Part shown: positions 27,909 through 42,900 of the stretch, in pieces
Layout of the letters: each line of letters starts with the position of its first letter
How positions within the stretch are numbered: the stretch's first letter is position 1
Assembly: GCA_944472155.2 (NCBI GenBank)
Contig: OX235279.1
Location: forward strand, 48,643,564 to 48,707,563
Origin: Trichobilharzia szidati
Lineage: Eukaryota; Platyhelminthes; Trematoda; Strigeidida; Schistosomatidae
Reading direction: 5' to 3'
DNA length: 64,000 nt
Translations under genes and position numbers: made by a program
Notes under the pieces: model-generated
The model's database searches: none
Told to the model about the DNA's origin: nothing
What the model saw: the letters and a program-made list of their open reading frames with translations, nothing else

Positions 27909-30900
27909 AATATATACACGCACACAATCTCATAATCAAATATGTAACAATACAGAGAATTGTTTAAACGATACAACGAATGTATGATCATCAGTTTCAA
28001 AAATGCTAAAACTATGATCTTTACATGTTTGTAGGTTTGCATTAAAAACGACATACTTATATTAATTCTAAGGAAAAACGCAAGCCATGTATCACATCCA
28101 AACAACACATTATAGGCAATGAGAACATGGGAAAGGAGAGAGAGAGAGAGGTGGTAACCACAATAATGAATACAACACAGTCGCGTTAAACAGTTGAGTC
28201 TGTAAATGCAAAACAACTGTGGCCTCATAAACACATTATATTAATATAATATGCAAGTATCGGATGTTACTCTATGATATGAAGTCACTGGAGTAAGTCT
28301 GAATGAGGTAATCTAAATACACAGTGTAGAATGCGTCAGTCAAAATATTACACTAAATCCTACTGAAATCAGCTTCTAATACAACATAGAAATATTCTGC
28401 ACAAAGGATAGTCTTCGAAACCGACAGGGGGAATGCATCTGGCTAGTGTAGCAGCATAAGTTTCAAAGAGCTTACTGCTAGGTTAAACTATAATAGTCAA
28501 AGCCTCTTTGACCTTGAACAACCAATCAGAATTCAGACACGGAAAAGTCGCGTTATCGATAGAAAAAATGGTATTACACTGAATAATTGCCGCTTATGTG
28601 TTGTAAGAATGTCTCCCAGTTACTGCAAGAATAATCCATAGAGAAATCATACCATGCCCGATAGATGTAGTCTTCCATGTGATTGTAGATTACAGCACTT
28701 TCGGACCCATTGATATTCCTGACACTGTTCTTTAACCTAACCGAAACTCTAGTCCTACTCTTAACCCTAAACCCTAATCATAACCTCAAGGTTAGGCTAA
28801 TTAACCCTAAAAACATTAAATCTACCAGATACTATCGACTTGCAGTAAAATTTACCTCGGAAATAAGTGGAATAGTGTACCTACCCTCACCAAATCCATA
28901 AATGCAGATAGCATTTGATTTGGAAGGACCTTTTATGTAGCGTTCCCTAAATCTGATTGGTTCTTCAAGTTCAGCTTTTTACAGAACTTCACTAGACGGG
29001 CCCTAGAGTAGGATCCGAATGACAGGTGACGAGTTGCCAGTCCTAGAGTGACATAGGGGCGCGATCATCTAAAGAAGAACAAGTGAAAGCTTGTGGGAAG
29101 TTGGAGAGTTAGCCAGTTGAAAGGGAATACATAAAACCAAATGGAATGGAGATGTGCCCTACTTCCCACTTGGAAATGAGAGGAATAAATTATAATAAGA
29201 GTAATAACGATATAACCAATTTTGTGAATAGCTTGTGCTCTGTGTTAGTTCAGTCATAGCTAACAGTATTTATGTGTGTACTACATCTTGGAAGTCAGTA
29301 TTGCTGTAGTCATCTATAGTTGCGACACGATATATTAGGAAATACCTCTCTGTTTAACCAACAAGGAAAAAAGAATGAAATTATTTCTTATGACGTCAGC
29401 AGTATACGGGTGATTGACCTAATGCTATCGAAATTGTGTAAATCAAAGCTTACTCTGAGAAGACAAAATTAATTGGGCGTGTGGTTTGGGTAGAGACAGA
29501 TGACAGTTGTGTAAGTCCAAGATTTACACGCGTCGTTGGTTCAGGTGTAGAACGCTCTTCATCCACGTGGACGTGGTCTAGGGTTCGATCCTCGGCCGAC
29601 TCACTCCTAATCCTCGCTAAGCCGGTAAAGAGGGAAGGTCGAACCTGAGGCTAGCAACCCCACCACGTAAAAATAAAACCGCTGCTACGAAAACTTCAAA
29701 GCTCTAGCTTCAAGCCCTGGCTTCCACTCGGAACGTAAAGAAATAAAATAAAAAGTCAAATAAGAAAAGATTCACACAGTTTACTCGTTGTTTTTAGGGG
29801 AAATATAAATCAACGCAAGGAGGAAAACGAAAGAAATGCGTAAAATCTCATAGACATCAACCTAACCTACTAGTTTCGTTATCAAACCTTTGATTATTTT
29901 ATGTACAGGTAGATGTATTGGGTGAAAATGCACCATTTGACTAATACTCATGTGAATTACTTTATTCATGTATGATAAATAGGTAAAGTAAACAGACGCA
30001 CATACACATACACACACACAAACTACACAGTAATCCCGAATGGTAAAGAATCTGAATTTGTCTTCAATGATCATTAGAAATGTACATTTCGAGACTCGCT
30101 TATGTATGCACAATCACATATATAGTCATGCTTTATTACATCTAAACAACGAGTTTAGCTTACTAAATGCGTTACACATGAATGAACATTGAACACATTT
30201 AACCACAGTTAAACACTGGCGTAGTGGAGGGGAGGGGCAGATAGAGAGAGAGAGAAGTAAAGAGTTCCACATTTAAACAAACAATCGATGTATTTATTTA
30301 TTCATTTATATTTAGTAGAACAAGCACATTCATCCATTTTGGAAAAACACAAAAACAGAAAAAAAATAACAATTCACTGATCAGAGTTCAGTTTACATTT
30401 GCAAAAAAAAACAACACATGATTATGCATAGACTGAATTCATTTCTGTTCAATAGCTCCTAGTTCACGGTTTTGATTATGATGCCTACATAATCTCGTTG
30501 GTATTTTCAAAGTTTACGAGAGCTTTCTTTTGGCTTTGTACGAGAAGAAACTTTTAACAACTTCTGGAATTCAGTTGCTTGTAATCCATCCCCAAAGACA
30601 TGAGGAAATGACAATTGTGAAAGTTCAAAGACATGAATAATTTCAGGATTTTCATCATGAGCTGACATTAGTTAGAGAACCATATATATATATATATATA
30701 TTCACAGACTTGGAGCGTGAATCACCAAAACTGTTTCCAACAGCTTATTTCAGATATTCAACAACGGTTGCTCTCCTCACTATCTTGATACTAAAAATGG
30801 AATGGCCAGCCAGAAAGATTAGCGACAAAACACTCTAGCAGGCAGCGAATTAGTCAACAAACTCTTCCTCAACCAGGAAAAAATGAAGAAGGAAACGAAG

Positions 30901-33900
30901 ATGGATTTGAGATAAAGTTGAGGAGGCATTCACACATCAGTCAGTCCTTCGAATCGAACTCAGGTGGGAAGCTAGCTATGTGTTTGGCGTGAGTATGAAT
31001 TGAAAGCCTGGGGGGGGGGGGGCAGTCGTGGAGCTAGCCATTTGAAAGTGATGATAGAGAACCAAGTGTAGTGGAGGTGTCCCAGTCAAGCTCTATGTTA
31101 CACTCGTAACGTAAGGATTGAAATAATACTTATATAAATAATAACAATAATAGTAATAATAGTCAGGGTAGAGAATTATGAAAGGTATAGGCAAACTGCT
31201 TAACAGTAGTACAAATTTCTAAATGATGCTTGTAACTGAAGAAGCCAAAATAGACATATATTCATTTCCTTATTCCTACATGCATAAACGTGTCTTTAGA
31301 AAAAGTGAAGAACATTCCAGAAACCAATTGGCAATCTGCAATTAAAACATATTGATTAAAAAATGAATAGCATCTGCTACATACACATGAGGATTTAGAG
31401 AGAGAGAGAGTGGACAAACTAATTGGGGATTAAGAAAAAATAATTATGCTTGGACAAAAAGCCACTTCACTCATCTAGAATTAGCCCAAGTTTGTGTGCT
31501 TGTATGCATGTATGTATTTGTTCTAATTTCTTTTAAAGTGTATATTTACAGGTGAATGTAACTGACTTCATCAGCAACTAGTAATAATAATAATAATAAT
31601 AACTGTGAAGAGAGGTAATTTTATCAAGTATTGGTTTTGTAAGGATTTTGTTTGATTGCATGGAGGATTTCATCATGAGCTGACATCAGTTAGAGAACTA
31701 CTGGAAAACCTGGGAGTACTAGACAGCTGTTTCGTCCTAGTACAGGTTGAAGATGAGGCAGTAACTCATCGAAGAAGACATTGCGAAATGGTCGCGCTAT
31801 GTCGTGAATTGGCAGAAGTTAGAATTCAAGGACCACTGGATCGGGTCCCAGTGGCTCAATGGTCTACGAGCTCACCTTGCAACCATCAGGTCCTGGGCTC
31901 GAGTCCCGGTGGGTGCGTACTGATGAAGAGTCCCAAACTAGGGCGAAACAGCTGTTCAGTACTCCCAGGTTTTCAAGTGGTTCTCTAACTGATGTCAGCT
32001 CATGATGAAATCCTCCATGTAATTTTATCAATCATGGAGAGTTCAAGCCAGTTCATATAATATTGAAATCTGTGCTCAGGATGTCTAGAAAGACAATGAA
32101 AGGTTCGCATTTAAACCACCCACTAACTAGAGTTGTCTCATTTATCCCTTACTATGATACTTGTAATGTTCAGTGAAGTGTGTGTGTGTGTGTGAGTCGT
32201 CTGTATGAAGCATCTCTCATCTTGTATACACGGTTTAACATCAACATGTGACCAGTCGAAACATATATATACATACGCACACACCTTCGATGAGATGGAT
32301 AATTAAACAAGAAAGCCATTGTATTCTAGACTCTTTATTCCTAGACAGTGATATAATCAGGCACGTACACACATCTGCTATTCAACGGGTGTGTACACAC
32401 GGACAGATGGACACAAGCCGAACATATGTCGATGCATAGTATTGTAGGCAAAACAACTTGATTTTTAAATTTTAATACATAATATATAAATATATAATGA
32501 CAAATAATACTAATAATGTCTAGTTAGACTGATGTGTATCATGATAACACAGTGAAAAAGAAATCCAAGCTTACGCACACACCGAAAACACCGACACTGG
32601 CGATGGTGATGGAGACAGGAAGACAGAATGCGAAATAAAACATCTCCACACCTGCTGTCTCGTGATAATTTTAAAACAGCCAAAATAAAAAGATCTGTGT
32701 TCATCGCATTTTCTGATTATTCCATTTAGATATTAGTGAATAGTATTGATGAAAGTGACAGTCGAGTGAAAAGTCGGTTGGAGAACACAGAAAGGATACA
32801 GGTTTCACTGTATATATTTTTTTAAATGCATAGTGAAATCAAGAATTGATCCATCTCAATATTGATTGCAAATTGACTTCAGTTAGATGACCATTGGAAA
32901 GCAGCAGGGATTCCTGGACATCTGTTTCGTCCTACTTTTGGGGATCTTCAGTAGTACGCACCCATAGCTTCACCATCAGGGCTCGAACCAAGGACCTTCA
33001 ATTTACAAGGTGAGCTCATTGACCATTCCAACTAGTGAGACAGAATCCAATGGCCAGTCAATTCTAACTTCTGCGAATTCGTCACACATAGAGAGCGATT
33101 ACCAGCTCACCGACTTCATCGGTGAGTATTTGTCCTCACGCCCAGCTTGGTGGACCCGCTGATCACAACTTACCACTAGAACTTCACCTTGTAATCACTC
33201 ACCAGTGAGCACCAGAATAATTAATCTTCAAGTACTGTTTTGCAGGGATTTGAATGGTTTCAATTCTGATCACCAATTAACTTCAATTGATGGGCAATTG
33301 GATTTCGTCTCACTGGCTGAACAGTCAACGCACTCGTCTTATAACCTGAAGGTCTCGGGTCCGATCCCTGGTGGGATCATGGGTGAGGACTGGTTGAAGA
33401 GTCTCAGACTAGGACGAAACATCTGTCCAATGCGTCCTGGTTTCCAATGGCTCTCTAAATGAAGTCAATTTGTGACCAAAGTTGAAATCAATCAAACCCT
33501 TGCCAAGCAACGCAGTCATCCATCCATTGAAATCAGATAATTTTTTAATGAGTCACACTTTTATACACCTTTTTACAAGGATTTTTCTATTCGCATTAAA
33601 GTGGTATAGACGGATGCAGATCAGGATAATTTTAAAAACACCGCCAAAGTTAAGGTCATATTTTCATCTTATTAAAAGTAATTTAAAACACCCGAAAGCC
33701 TGGGACACTGCAAAGTGGGGATGATAACACAATTCCTAATACACTCTTTATCAGGTGGAAATTAACTGTCCATCTTTTCAGCGGAAATTTTCTACTTTAG
33801 TCCTAGTTTACGCAATTGGTTGTGGGGGTACACGAGCATGTATGTTTGTCAGTCAGTAGTTGAAATACTTTTAAAGAGGAGTTCGTAACCTTTGTGAAGT

Positions 33901-36900
33901 GATACCATAGGTTGTGGGTCTTCTCCAGCCGGAGGATTATGTTACACACTGAACAGGCCTGTCCAGTCATTTTACTTCTAATTTTCATACCAGTATATTT
34001 CAGTGTGTAGATGCATATTTATCAAAAGAGTAGACTATTTATGGGACAGTGGTAGTGTAATCTCCTCTAAATCCTTCTCTCAGTGTTTATTAAATAGTTC
34101 ATTAGATAACAGTCAAAAAGATAGACAGAATTTCTAACTTGAGCCTTGGAAATAATGAACTCTTTCTGATCTAATTACTTCGCGGAAATCTACTGATAAC
34201 ATTAGATGACCATTGATCTACAATGATAAACTAACTAGATTCCGAGTATGCTGATCGTGTTTTCTTCTGGATCACTAGACTCCTCAAAGATGATGATCAG
34301 TTTATCTAAAGTAGCCTTTGGTTCAGCAGACTTTTATTGATGTGATGAAAGTCTGAGTCGAGTCAAACCTCCAACCTGCAGCGAGTTCCTAGTCTGCCAA
34401 TCTCTCGCATCTGAGAGCCAGGAGATTCAACTGTTTTCCAACCATATCAACATTTTAGGTACTCTGTCTGTGGGACGTGAATGTAATGTGCCAAGTTCCC
34501 ACTTATGAAATGTTTTGAAAATAAGACTTATGACAATGCAGAGCCTAGTGATGAAAATCACCTCTATGCACCGCCTAAAGACTGGGTCTAGCTCTCCATT
34601 AATTACTTGATCTGTTAACAGTTCTCTCTGCATCTATCAAAAAATTTTAATTCATACGCACAGTTTCAATTTGTTTTAGACTTACTTAACTGTAAATTCG
34701 GAAATCTACACTTACAAAATGTGCTATATGAAGTGTTGCCAAATACTTTTTTCGCCTTATTATGTTTTTTTATTTTATCTAGTTTACACATGTAAGTAGA
34801 GATGAGTAGAAAAAATAGCAGTTAAACTAACTTCAGTGTACAATTCGTATTTCAGTTAGGAGTAACTAAGTTTTAAAAAAAAAACAACTTTAGTTTAAGT
34901 GGATTATAACTTTGGTTCGATAGTCTAATGTACGCGATGTTTGAGCAAAACGAAACTGTATCAACAATACACACAACACACACAATTTCAGAGATACTTG
35001 ATTTCGTTTTTGCCTTCGTTTTTTTTTTGTGCGCATAAAAATAGATCACGTGCCTGCTAATTGTATCAACTGTGATTTGAACGATTCATATGGTAAACAT
35101 AAATTGGTATCACTACTGAACCTATTATATTCACATAAATGTTTGGAACTGTAACTCATTGGTGTAGGTGCTTGACTTCCGAATACTGGGTCGTTGATTT
35201 GACTTCTACTCTGCTTACAGACACTTGCACAGCTAGGTAGCATCATGCAATAGGTGTGGGACATTGACAACTGTATGACAACAGAGGTGACTGTGAGTAA
35301 CACTTCACTAATCTCAATATTTAAGACAGGAATACGTTAGGCTGATAAGAAGACTGTAGGACACCTGGATTTCGCAGATGATATATGTTTAATGTTACAC
35401 AAACTCGAAGACTTGCAGGCGAAAATCAACAAACTGGCAGAAGAAGCAGGCACCAAAGACAGGACTCCAAGTGAAAATAGAGAAGACGGAAGTGATGAAG
35501 GTAACCAACCAACTAACCAACAGCAACAACAACCAGCACCAATCACCATCAAAGGGAGAGATTTAACAGAGATTACCTCCTTCACTTATCTAGGTAGCAC
35601 AGTTTCAACCATAGGCAGTCGGAACGCATGAAGATGACGAAGCCAGTCAGTCAGCCAGCCAGAATCGGGAAGGCGAGATATGCCTTCGTCAACATGAAAC
35701 CAGTTTGGAAACCTGCACTCCACCTTAACATGAAGAAGGATATTTGGATTTTCAACACAAATGTGAAGTCAGTCAGTGAGTCAGCTCTTCTATACGGATG
35801 AGAAACTTGCACTGAGCACCCGTCACGAAAAGCATTTTCAACAAGTTACAGACTTTATTGAATAGATGCCTTCACTGGCTGACTCTATAATGAAGATGAA
35901 ATGGCCGGCTGGCCTGAAAGAATCACCAACAAGAAACTCTGGCTGACAACAAACCAACCAAGAGCCGATTGGTCAACAAATATGTAGGAGAAAATTGAGA
36001 TGGATGAGGAACACGTTGAGGAGACCATCGAATGAAATCGGACGCAATACAGGCCATCACTCAAGTGGAACCCGAATGGGAAGCTACGAGTGGGTCGTTG
36101 CTACGAGGGTGACATGGAGAAGATCGCGTGACGAGGAGGAGATCAGAGGTTATGGCCAATCATGGACCCAGCTGAAGAGGACGGCAGAGAATAGAAGAAA
36201 GTGGAGATGTGTTGCTGAAGCACTATGTTCCACTCGGAACCCAAGGGAATAATAATAATAATATTCAATATTTACAAAATAATCGGAGAGAATAATGGTG
36301 ATAAAGAACAATATGAAAAACGTCTACAATGCAAATGTAGAGCTGAATTATTAGACGAAGCTGAAATCCAGAAGCTATATTTTCCACTGTCCCTCTGTTA
36401 GTCATCCTTCCTGAGACATGAGTACAGCACTAATTACCTGAAATTACAGAGGGCATTCGATTGTTACATAACAGCAGTCATATAGTATGACTAATAGCAT
36501 ATCGCTATAAACGTAATGTATCGATAGAATTGTCGGCTAGCCAGAATCTGGAAAGCAAGACAGGTGTCTATTACTCTTAAATCAGTGTGGACATCCATAC
36601 CACTCAGCAGGAAGAACAACATTGGAATTTTCAACACATTTGACTAGCATGGCACAAGAAGCGTTTACAAAAGGCTACTGAAGACTTTCATCAACAGCTG
36701 GCCATCTTCACTCTATTCTGAAGAGCAGATGGCCGACTTAAAACGATAGGCAACAAGGGAATCTGCCGGGTGCCGAACCAGGCAACAATCTATTCCTCAA
36801 AACAAAAAAATATTCAGAAGGAAATGGAGACAAATATGGGATACACTGAGGAGACATTCAAGTGACATCACACGATGAACAGAGAGACCATCGAGTGGAG

Positions 36901-39900
36901 ATGATTTGAAGAGAAAATGGAAGCCTATGGGCAGTTGTGGAGTTAGACATTTGAAAGCGATGTCAGAGAATAGAGTGAAGATGTGCCGTTGAAGCCCTAT
37001 ATTCCACTTCGAACGGGATGAATAATAATAATAAAGGAAGGATAGTAGCCACACTAAAATTACTAATTACTGAATACCAGAAAGAAAGAGAACAGCTGAC
37101 AGAGGCAATTTTCTCTATTTATCTCTTCTCCTCTGTCTGACGGCTGAAAATAACACAGATCGTTTGGTAACAGACAGTGGTAATCCTTCTGGTAAGTTAT
37201 TCTCCTATTCGACTACCTCCTAACCTTTAATCAGAAATGGAACTATACTAGACGGAAGAGCCAACAGTTGCTGCTAAGTGTAGCACTAGCGAAATCTGTT
37301 CAAGCAATGTAAATCAGAAGATATAAGAAGAAGAAGAATACTAAGAAACATCCTCACTCCAGATGAATGGAGTATTCACATAATCTTAATATCGTGCAAT
37401 AATTTGAAAAAAAAGGGAAAGCGGAATAAGGCGTGGGCACCTTTCTATGTTGATATAAAGGATGAACTTGATGAAGACAGCATCAATGCATAATGAAACA
37501 AGCAAGTGTGGATTTTATGAGGTCGTGTTACTGGCGAAGACCACTTTACATTTTTTGACACCCTGTTACCGGTCTTTAACTCGATTAGGATTATTCTGAC
37601 TTTGTTAACAATGATGGCAGTGTATAGGAAGACAACAGCCTTTTGCCAGCTTCCAAAAGTAAACTAACTGAAGAACGTTGGTACATCATAAACTATTCTT
37701 TGAGATCATTTATTCCATGAAGACACTTAGTTCAGCTGAAAGCTTCTGACTAGATACTACTGTCTCCTTCCTCCTTGCTGCATAGAAAAAAGAAACATCA
37801 TTTCTGCGGATTTAAAGAAAATATCCCTCATATTTTGCATGATGCACTGTGACAGTGACAGGAATGCTCAAAAACTCTTTATAAAGAGATTGAAATATTG
37901 CCTGTAAGCTTGAGGATCTTGAGGTCAAATCATTATGTTGTCATGGATACACACTCTCTTAAAATTGGAGTACGGGGATGGCACTTTTTTCTTTCAATGG
38001 GTTATCCACTTGATTTCCTCTCATGTTTAAAGCTGATTGGAAACTGGACAAACCTCCACAAGTCAGAGAATTTAAAATCATAGCTTGAGTAATTATTTAG
38101 AAGAGAGATGGTGAACATTAATCACCATTGCTCTGTAAAAGTACACCGTGCAACACTTGACACCGGTAAGCGAAACCCCAGTGCTATCCACATACTTTTC
38201 ATCTATTCAATGAACAGAGCATGTCATAGTGATGTTCTATAGAACTCATTTACAGACTACCATTCCAAGTCGCATTACTAGCCGGTGTCTGTTACCGAAT
38301 AGTGAAAGGGCTCTAGGCAATTATTATTATTACAAATAAACTTTTAAGTCATTTCGGATGTTCATGTCACGTGACCTTAGTTTTACAGTTGTGTGTGTGT
38401 AAATTTCTGTTGTAATTATCAGTCACATCTGTCATTCAACAGCAAACAAAATCGCACATTGGTAGAAGTTAGAATTCATGGGCGTTTTAGCCGGGTCCCA
38501 GTGGCTGAATGGTCTACGAGTTTGGCTTGCAGCTAGAAGGTCCTGAGGTTCGGAACCTGGTGGGTGTATACTGCCGGAGAATCCCTGGTTTTCAATGGTT
38601 CTCTAACTGATATCAATCCGCGGTCAAACTTGGAAATGCAGTTTAATGTTGCGGAAGGTCTTCACTGCAGAACACCAATTCGCCTACTTTATGTCATGAT
38701 ATCATGACGCAGTAGAGATAAAAAAGAATTCATATTGCTTCTATGCTTTCACTTTTCTGCAGTGGCTGGATTGATTTCCTGGGGTAGGCTGGCTAGCCCC
38801 ACAACCAATCCTCCCTCTTATTCCGGGCTTAGGACCATCTAGTAAATTAGGTGAAACCATTGACTGACATCAAAAGCCAGACAGGCCGTTGAGTAGAACC
38901 CGAATGGAAAACGACAAGTTGGGCGTCCAAGAGTGACAGGTAGGACATTTTCTATACAACTGTGGTGAGAGCTGGCTTCTAGCCAAAGTTCGTAGACAGT
39001 AATTGACGTCAATTTTTATGTCCCCAATATTGGTGGTGAGAAAATGAGAACAAAGGCTTTGCGTAGGCGGATACAGTTAGCATATGGATGATCTGACACA
39101 GCCACAAAGAGATGCAAGGTTAACTTTCTGTGAGAAACAACCAATCAAAAGACTGTATTTTCTACTAACAATAATCTACAATAATGTACTTTAAAATCTA
39201 TAAATATGTGTTGATTTTCCTTAATAAACGATCTGTTGCCTGAGTCTTGCCTTCTATCGTTACACAATAGTGTCCTGAATCGAAATGCTTTATAGATTGT
39301 AAGTGCGAAGGATGAAGTCGGCTGTACAAAATGCATACTCATATATTTAAAAGGTTGTACTGAGCTTACTTATGTCGCGCTAGTGCTGTTTTGTTAAGGA
39401 AGCACGAGGTAACATCAATGGTAGGACGCACACACACACACAACAAATACACACAGAGAAGTGTAATATTTCCTGGTAATTTTTGTTTTCAATTTTTATT
39501 TATCCACTATTTTTTCCTCTTTTATCGTGTATTTTATGCCTTTTCGCCCTGTTCATGACTAATTTCTCTTTAGCCAAACCACGGCATTTATATGACTAAC
39601 CAGTTTCATACTAGCAGTAAAAAGTGTACAAGTATTATCCAGAAATATTACCATACAATGTCAAATTCTGCGGTAATCGTGCATAAATCACTGTCGGCAG
39701 ACAGTTTCCCTTTAAATTTTTTTTTCGTATCTTAAAACCAAACAGATAAATCATTGTAATAGGAAATTCAATAAAACTTAAAAATAAAAAATAAAAACCG
39801 TTGGTGAATAAGGAAGGAATAAGGAGAGTCAGCTGACTGGCTGACAAACGTCAGTTGATATAGCCCTACGAGAAAGACCAAAAGTTCATTATTGATTAAT

Positions 39901-42900
39901 TGATTAAGCTTTTAAAAGTGCAAATAAAAAGTCATCTGCCGTATACCAACTAAGCTTAATTTTGATTCAAGAGTTAGTCTATTACACATTGCTGAGGTTA
40001 GCTGTTGGAATCTACATTAAGAAGCCTAATCTTTGCATCCAAAAGACATTGGTTCAGACGCTTTCCTTACCCAATTGGCCATCAAGGTTTTAATGATCCT
40101 TAATTTGTTGTCAAGATTTCCTTAATTTTATTGGATATTCTATTTATCATTACATTTTTATGCTTATTACAAGTTATGCATCTTTCTTGAACTATAATTT
40201 CATTGATCTTAACAAATCGATATTATTTAAAAAAACCAATAATGACAATGACGATATCACCCAGGAATTATTTCTCGAGATAGATCACACGAATTAACGT
40301 CAGTTAGAGAATTATTGAACACTAGAAGAGAGTATTGAACATCTGTTTCGTCCTGGTTTGTGACTCTTCAACAGCAGTTTACCTATGACCCCACCAGGGA
40401 TCGAACCTAGAATCTCTTCAGGTTATGAGGTGAGCACGTTGACTAACTAACTAACCAATCCAACAGAATCCATATTTTCTAACTTCTGTCGATTCGCGAT
40501 AATTAGTTCCACTCCTAACCAGTGTCATTAGCGAGTATTTGTCCTCATACTCGATTTGGTCCACACAGTACCAGAGTGTTCACATGGTAACTGAGCTACA
40601 GAAAAAGTGTCAGTCAGAATCACACACACATACAGTGCATATTATGAGTGGATTTAATTTATGAAGCCTAATGATTTACATAACCAATTAAATTTACGGA
40701 AAGTTTGACTCGTATAAGTGAGAAATATGTTGAGAGGATGTGGAAATTGTAATCTTGAAATGACTTACTATTTTTTTCTTATTCAAACAACTAATGCGAC
40801 TGGATAATGTGTGTCTAATCAATATCCAGCCATTATGGATAAGATTTTATTTTGACAAATCATACAGTGTTATACAGTAATAATCGTTATTGCCACCAGT
40901 CAAATCAGAAGAGGATAATAAATAATCATAAAATTCTATTTCAATTCAAGCACATCACAACATTCTAACAGGTAACTTATTATGACTATAAAAACACTCG
41001 TCTTATTTCCCATCTGGTTGTAATTGATCAATAACACTCATATTATTATTATTATTATTATTTCTGAATGTGCATTATCATATATTGATTTTTATTCAAA
41101 TATCTAATCGATTCCACACATGTATATAAATGAAGGGAAAAAGTTGTGAGAGTAACTTGATATGATTATGAGCAATAGTTTGTGCTCGAAACGTCATCAG
41201 TGAATATTACTGTATAAAATCTTATCTATAATGGAGTTATCCTCTACCACAGTGCCCAAGTTTTATACTTATATCAACAATATCCAGCCAGATTGAGGTG
41301 GTTTGAGCACTTGAGCACTCTCTGTCTCAATCTCTCTCTTTCTATTACACACACTCTCGCAACTTAAAGTCTATTATGATACAGAAAAGCAAGAAAAACA
41401 ACTTAGTGTTATACAATCAATTAGTCAGTTATCAACAGCACTGTGTTCAAATGCAAAACAAAATTGAAAATGAGGTGTAGAAAACAAGAACAACACCGGA
41501 ATGAAGGTTTGATTTTTCAACCACTACGCAAATTTCACTAGTTTTATTTCGGATTATCCGAAAGGTAAAAGGCATTAATGTTAATTGTTAACTAGTCAGC
41601 TAGTGGATGGCGGTCACTTCCTTCTACCACATCTAGTGACCAGTAAAAAAACTCAGACTACAAAATGGCCATCAACATCAATGACTTAACATTAAATTAC
41701 AAACATGCACATACTGTTCGACACTGGACGGTTGTAAGTAATTGGTAGAGAGGGCTTTGAGCCTCAGTGTTATGTTTATTGAAACTCAACAACGCCTAGA
41801 AGATACTGGTGCTGCCACAGAAAGCTTGTTTGGTATTCAGGGATCCTGATATCAGAGGGGGTTGGAGGCAATCGGCAGAAAGCCCCGCAACTAGGTTTTT
41901 CAGGCTTGTTGGCACTCTCACCAGCAAGGAATCGATGTCCCTTCTGAAATCCCCACCCACATCACCCAGCGTTGCAGTCAGAGACGTTACCAGTGAGCGA
42001 TTTGGACTCACGATTGACCTCCTGAAATCTTGTCAGGGCAATACGCAATCAAGTTTAACACTCGGCAGACAAAATGTAATCGACGCCATGTTGTTTAGTT
42101 TCCGTGCTAGAGGAATCAGCCGTCAAGGAGTTGGAAGATTATGTCACTATGCTTTATAAAACTAACTTGTAATCATCAATTTCGGTAGACTACTGTTTCC
42201 GAGACAATTTGGGACGTCAGTGCTTCGCTCTTCTCACTCTTAATTACTAGAGAACTGACATCATGTGAGGCAACAACAAGTGGAAACTAGAAAACCACAA
42301 CTATCGTGTATCAGTTTACAACTTAGTGGCCCAATGAGTAATAATAATATTAATAAACCCGAGGAATATGAGTTCTAATTGAAAACACATGTTCAAACTA
42401 CTACTACTAATAATAATAATAATAATGTCAAAAAGTGTGCAAAAGGCTTTAACACTGATCATTCCATTTCAGCAAACGCCTCCTTCAAAGTAATCTACAG
42501 AGTCAAGAATAACCTATCAAAGGCAATACGGTTTCGCCTTCTTTGTATCACTGAAGCTCTGGCCATTCACATAGAAAAACCGGAGTTGTGCAGACAAAAG
42601 AAGATTACTCAACCACTTCTACTACCTTGGTAACAACTTTTTTGATTTGATTTCTTTTTTGATTTTGATAACTTAATTTTGTTTCTTTGCCTGTTCTTTA
42701 ATTGCTTATAATTCTTGTATTCATTTAGAACTCTTACATAATTTCGTATTATCTATTTTGTTCCTATGTGCATCCTGAGTACAACTCACTCATCAAACTA
42801 TTCATATTATTACATAACTTCTTTTAAAAACCGTTTGTGACAACTCATCACCTTTGTTACTACCCTAATTTCACTAACACCTAATTTTCTTGACTGATTT

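Noticed and set aside
27724..28234. Tyr/Ile-rich minus-strand frames
   Set aside because: Run through the (TA)n microsatellite; artefacts.
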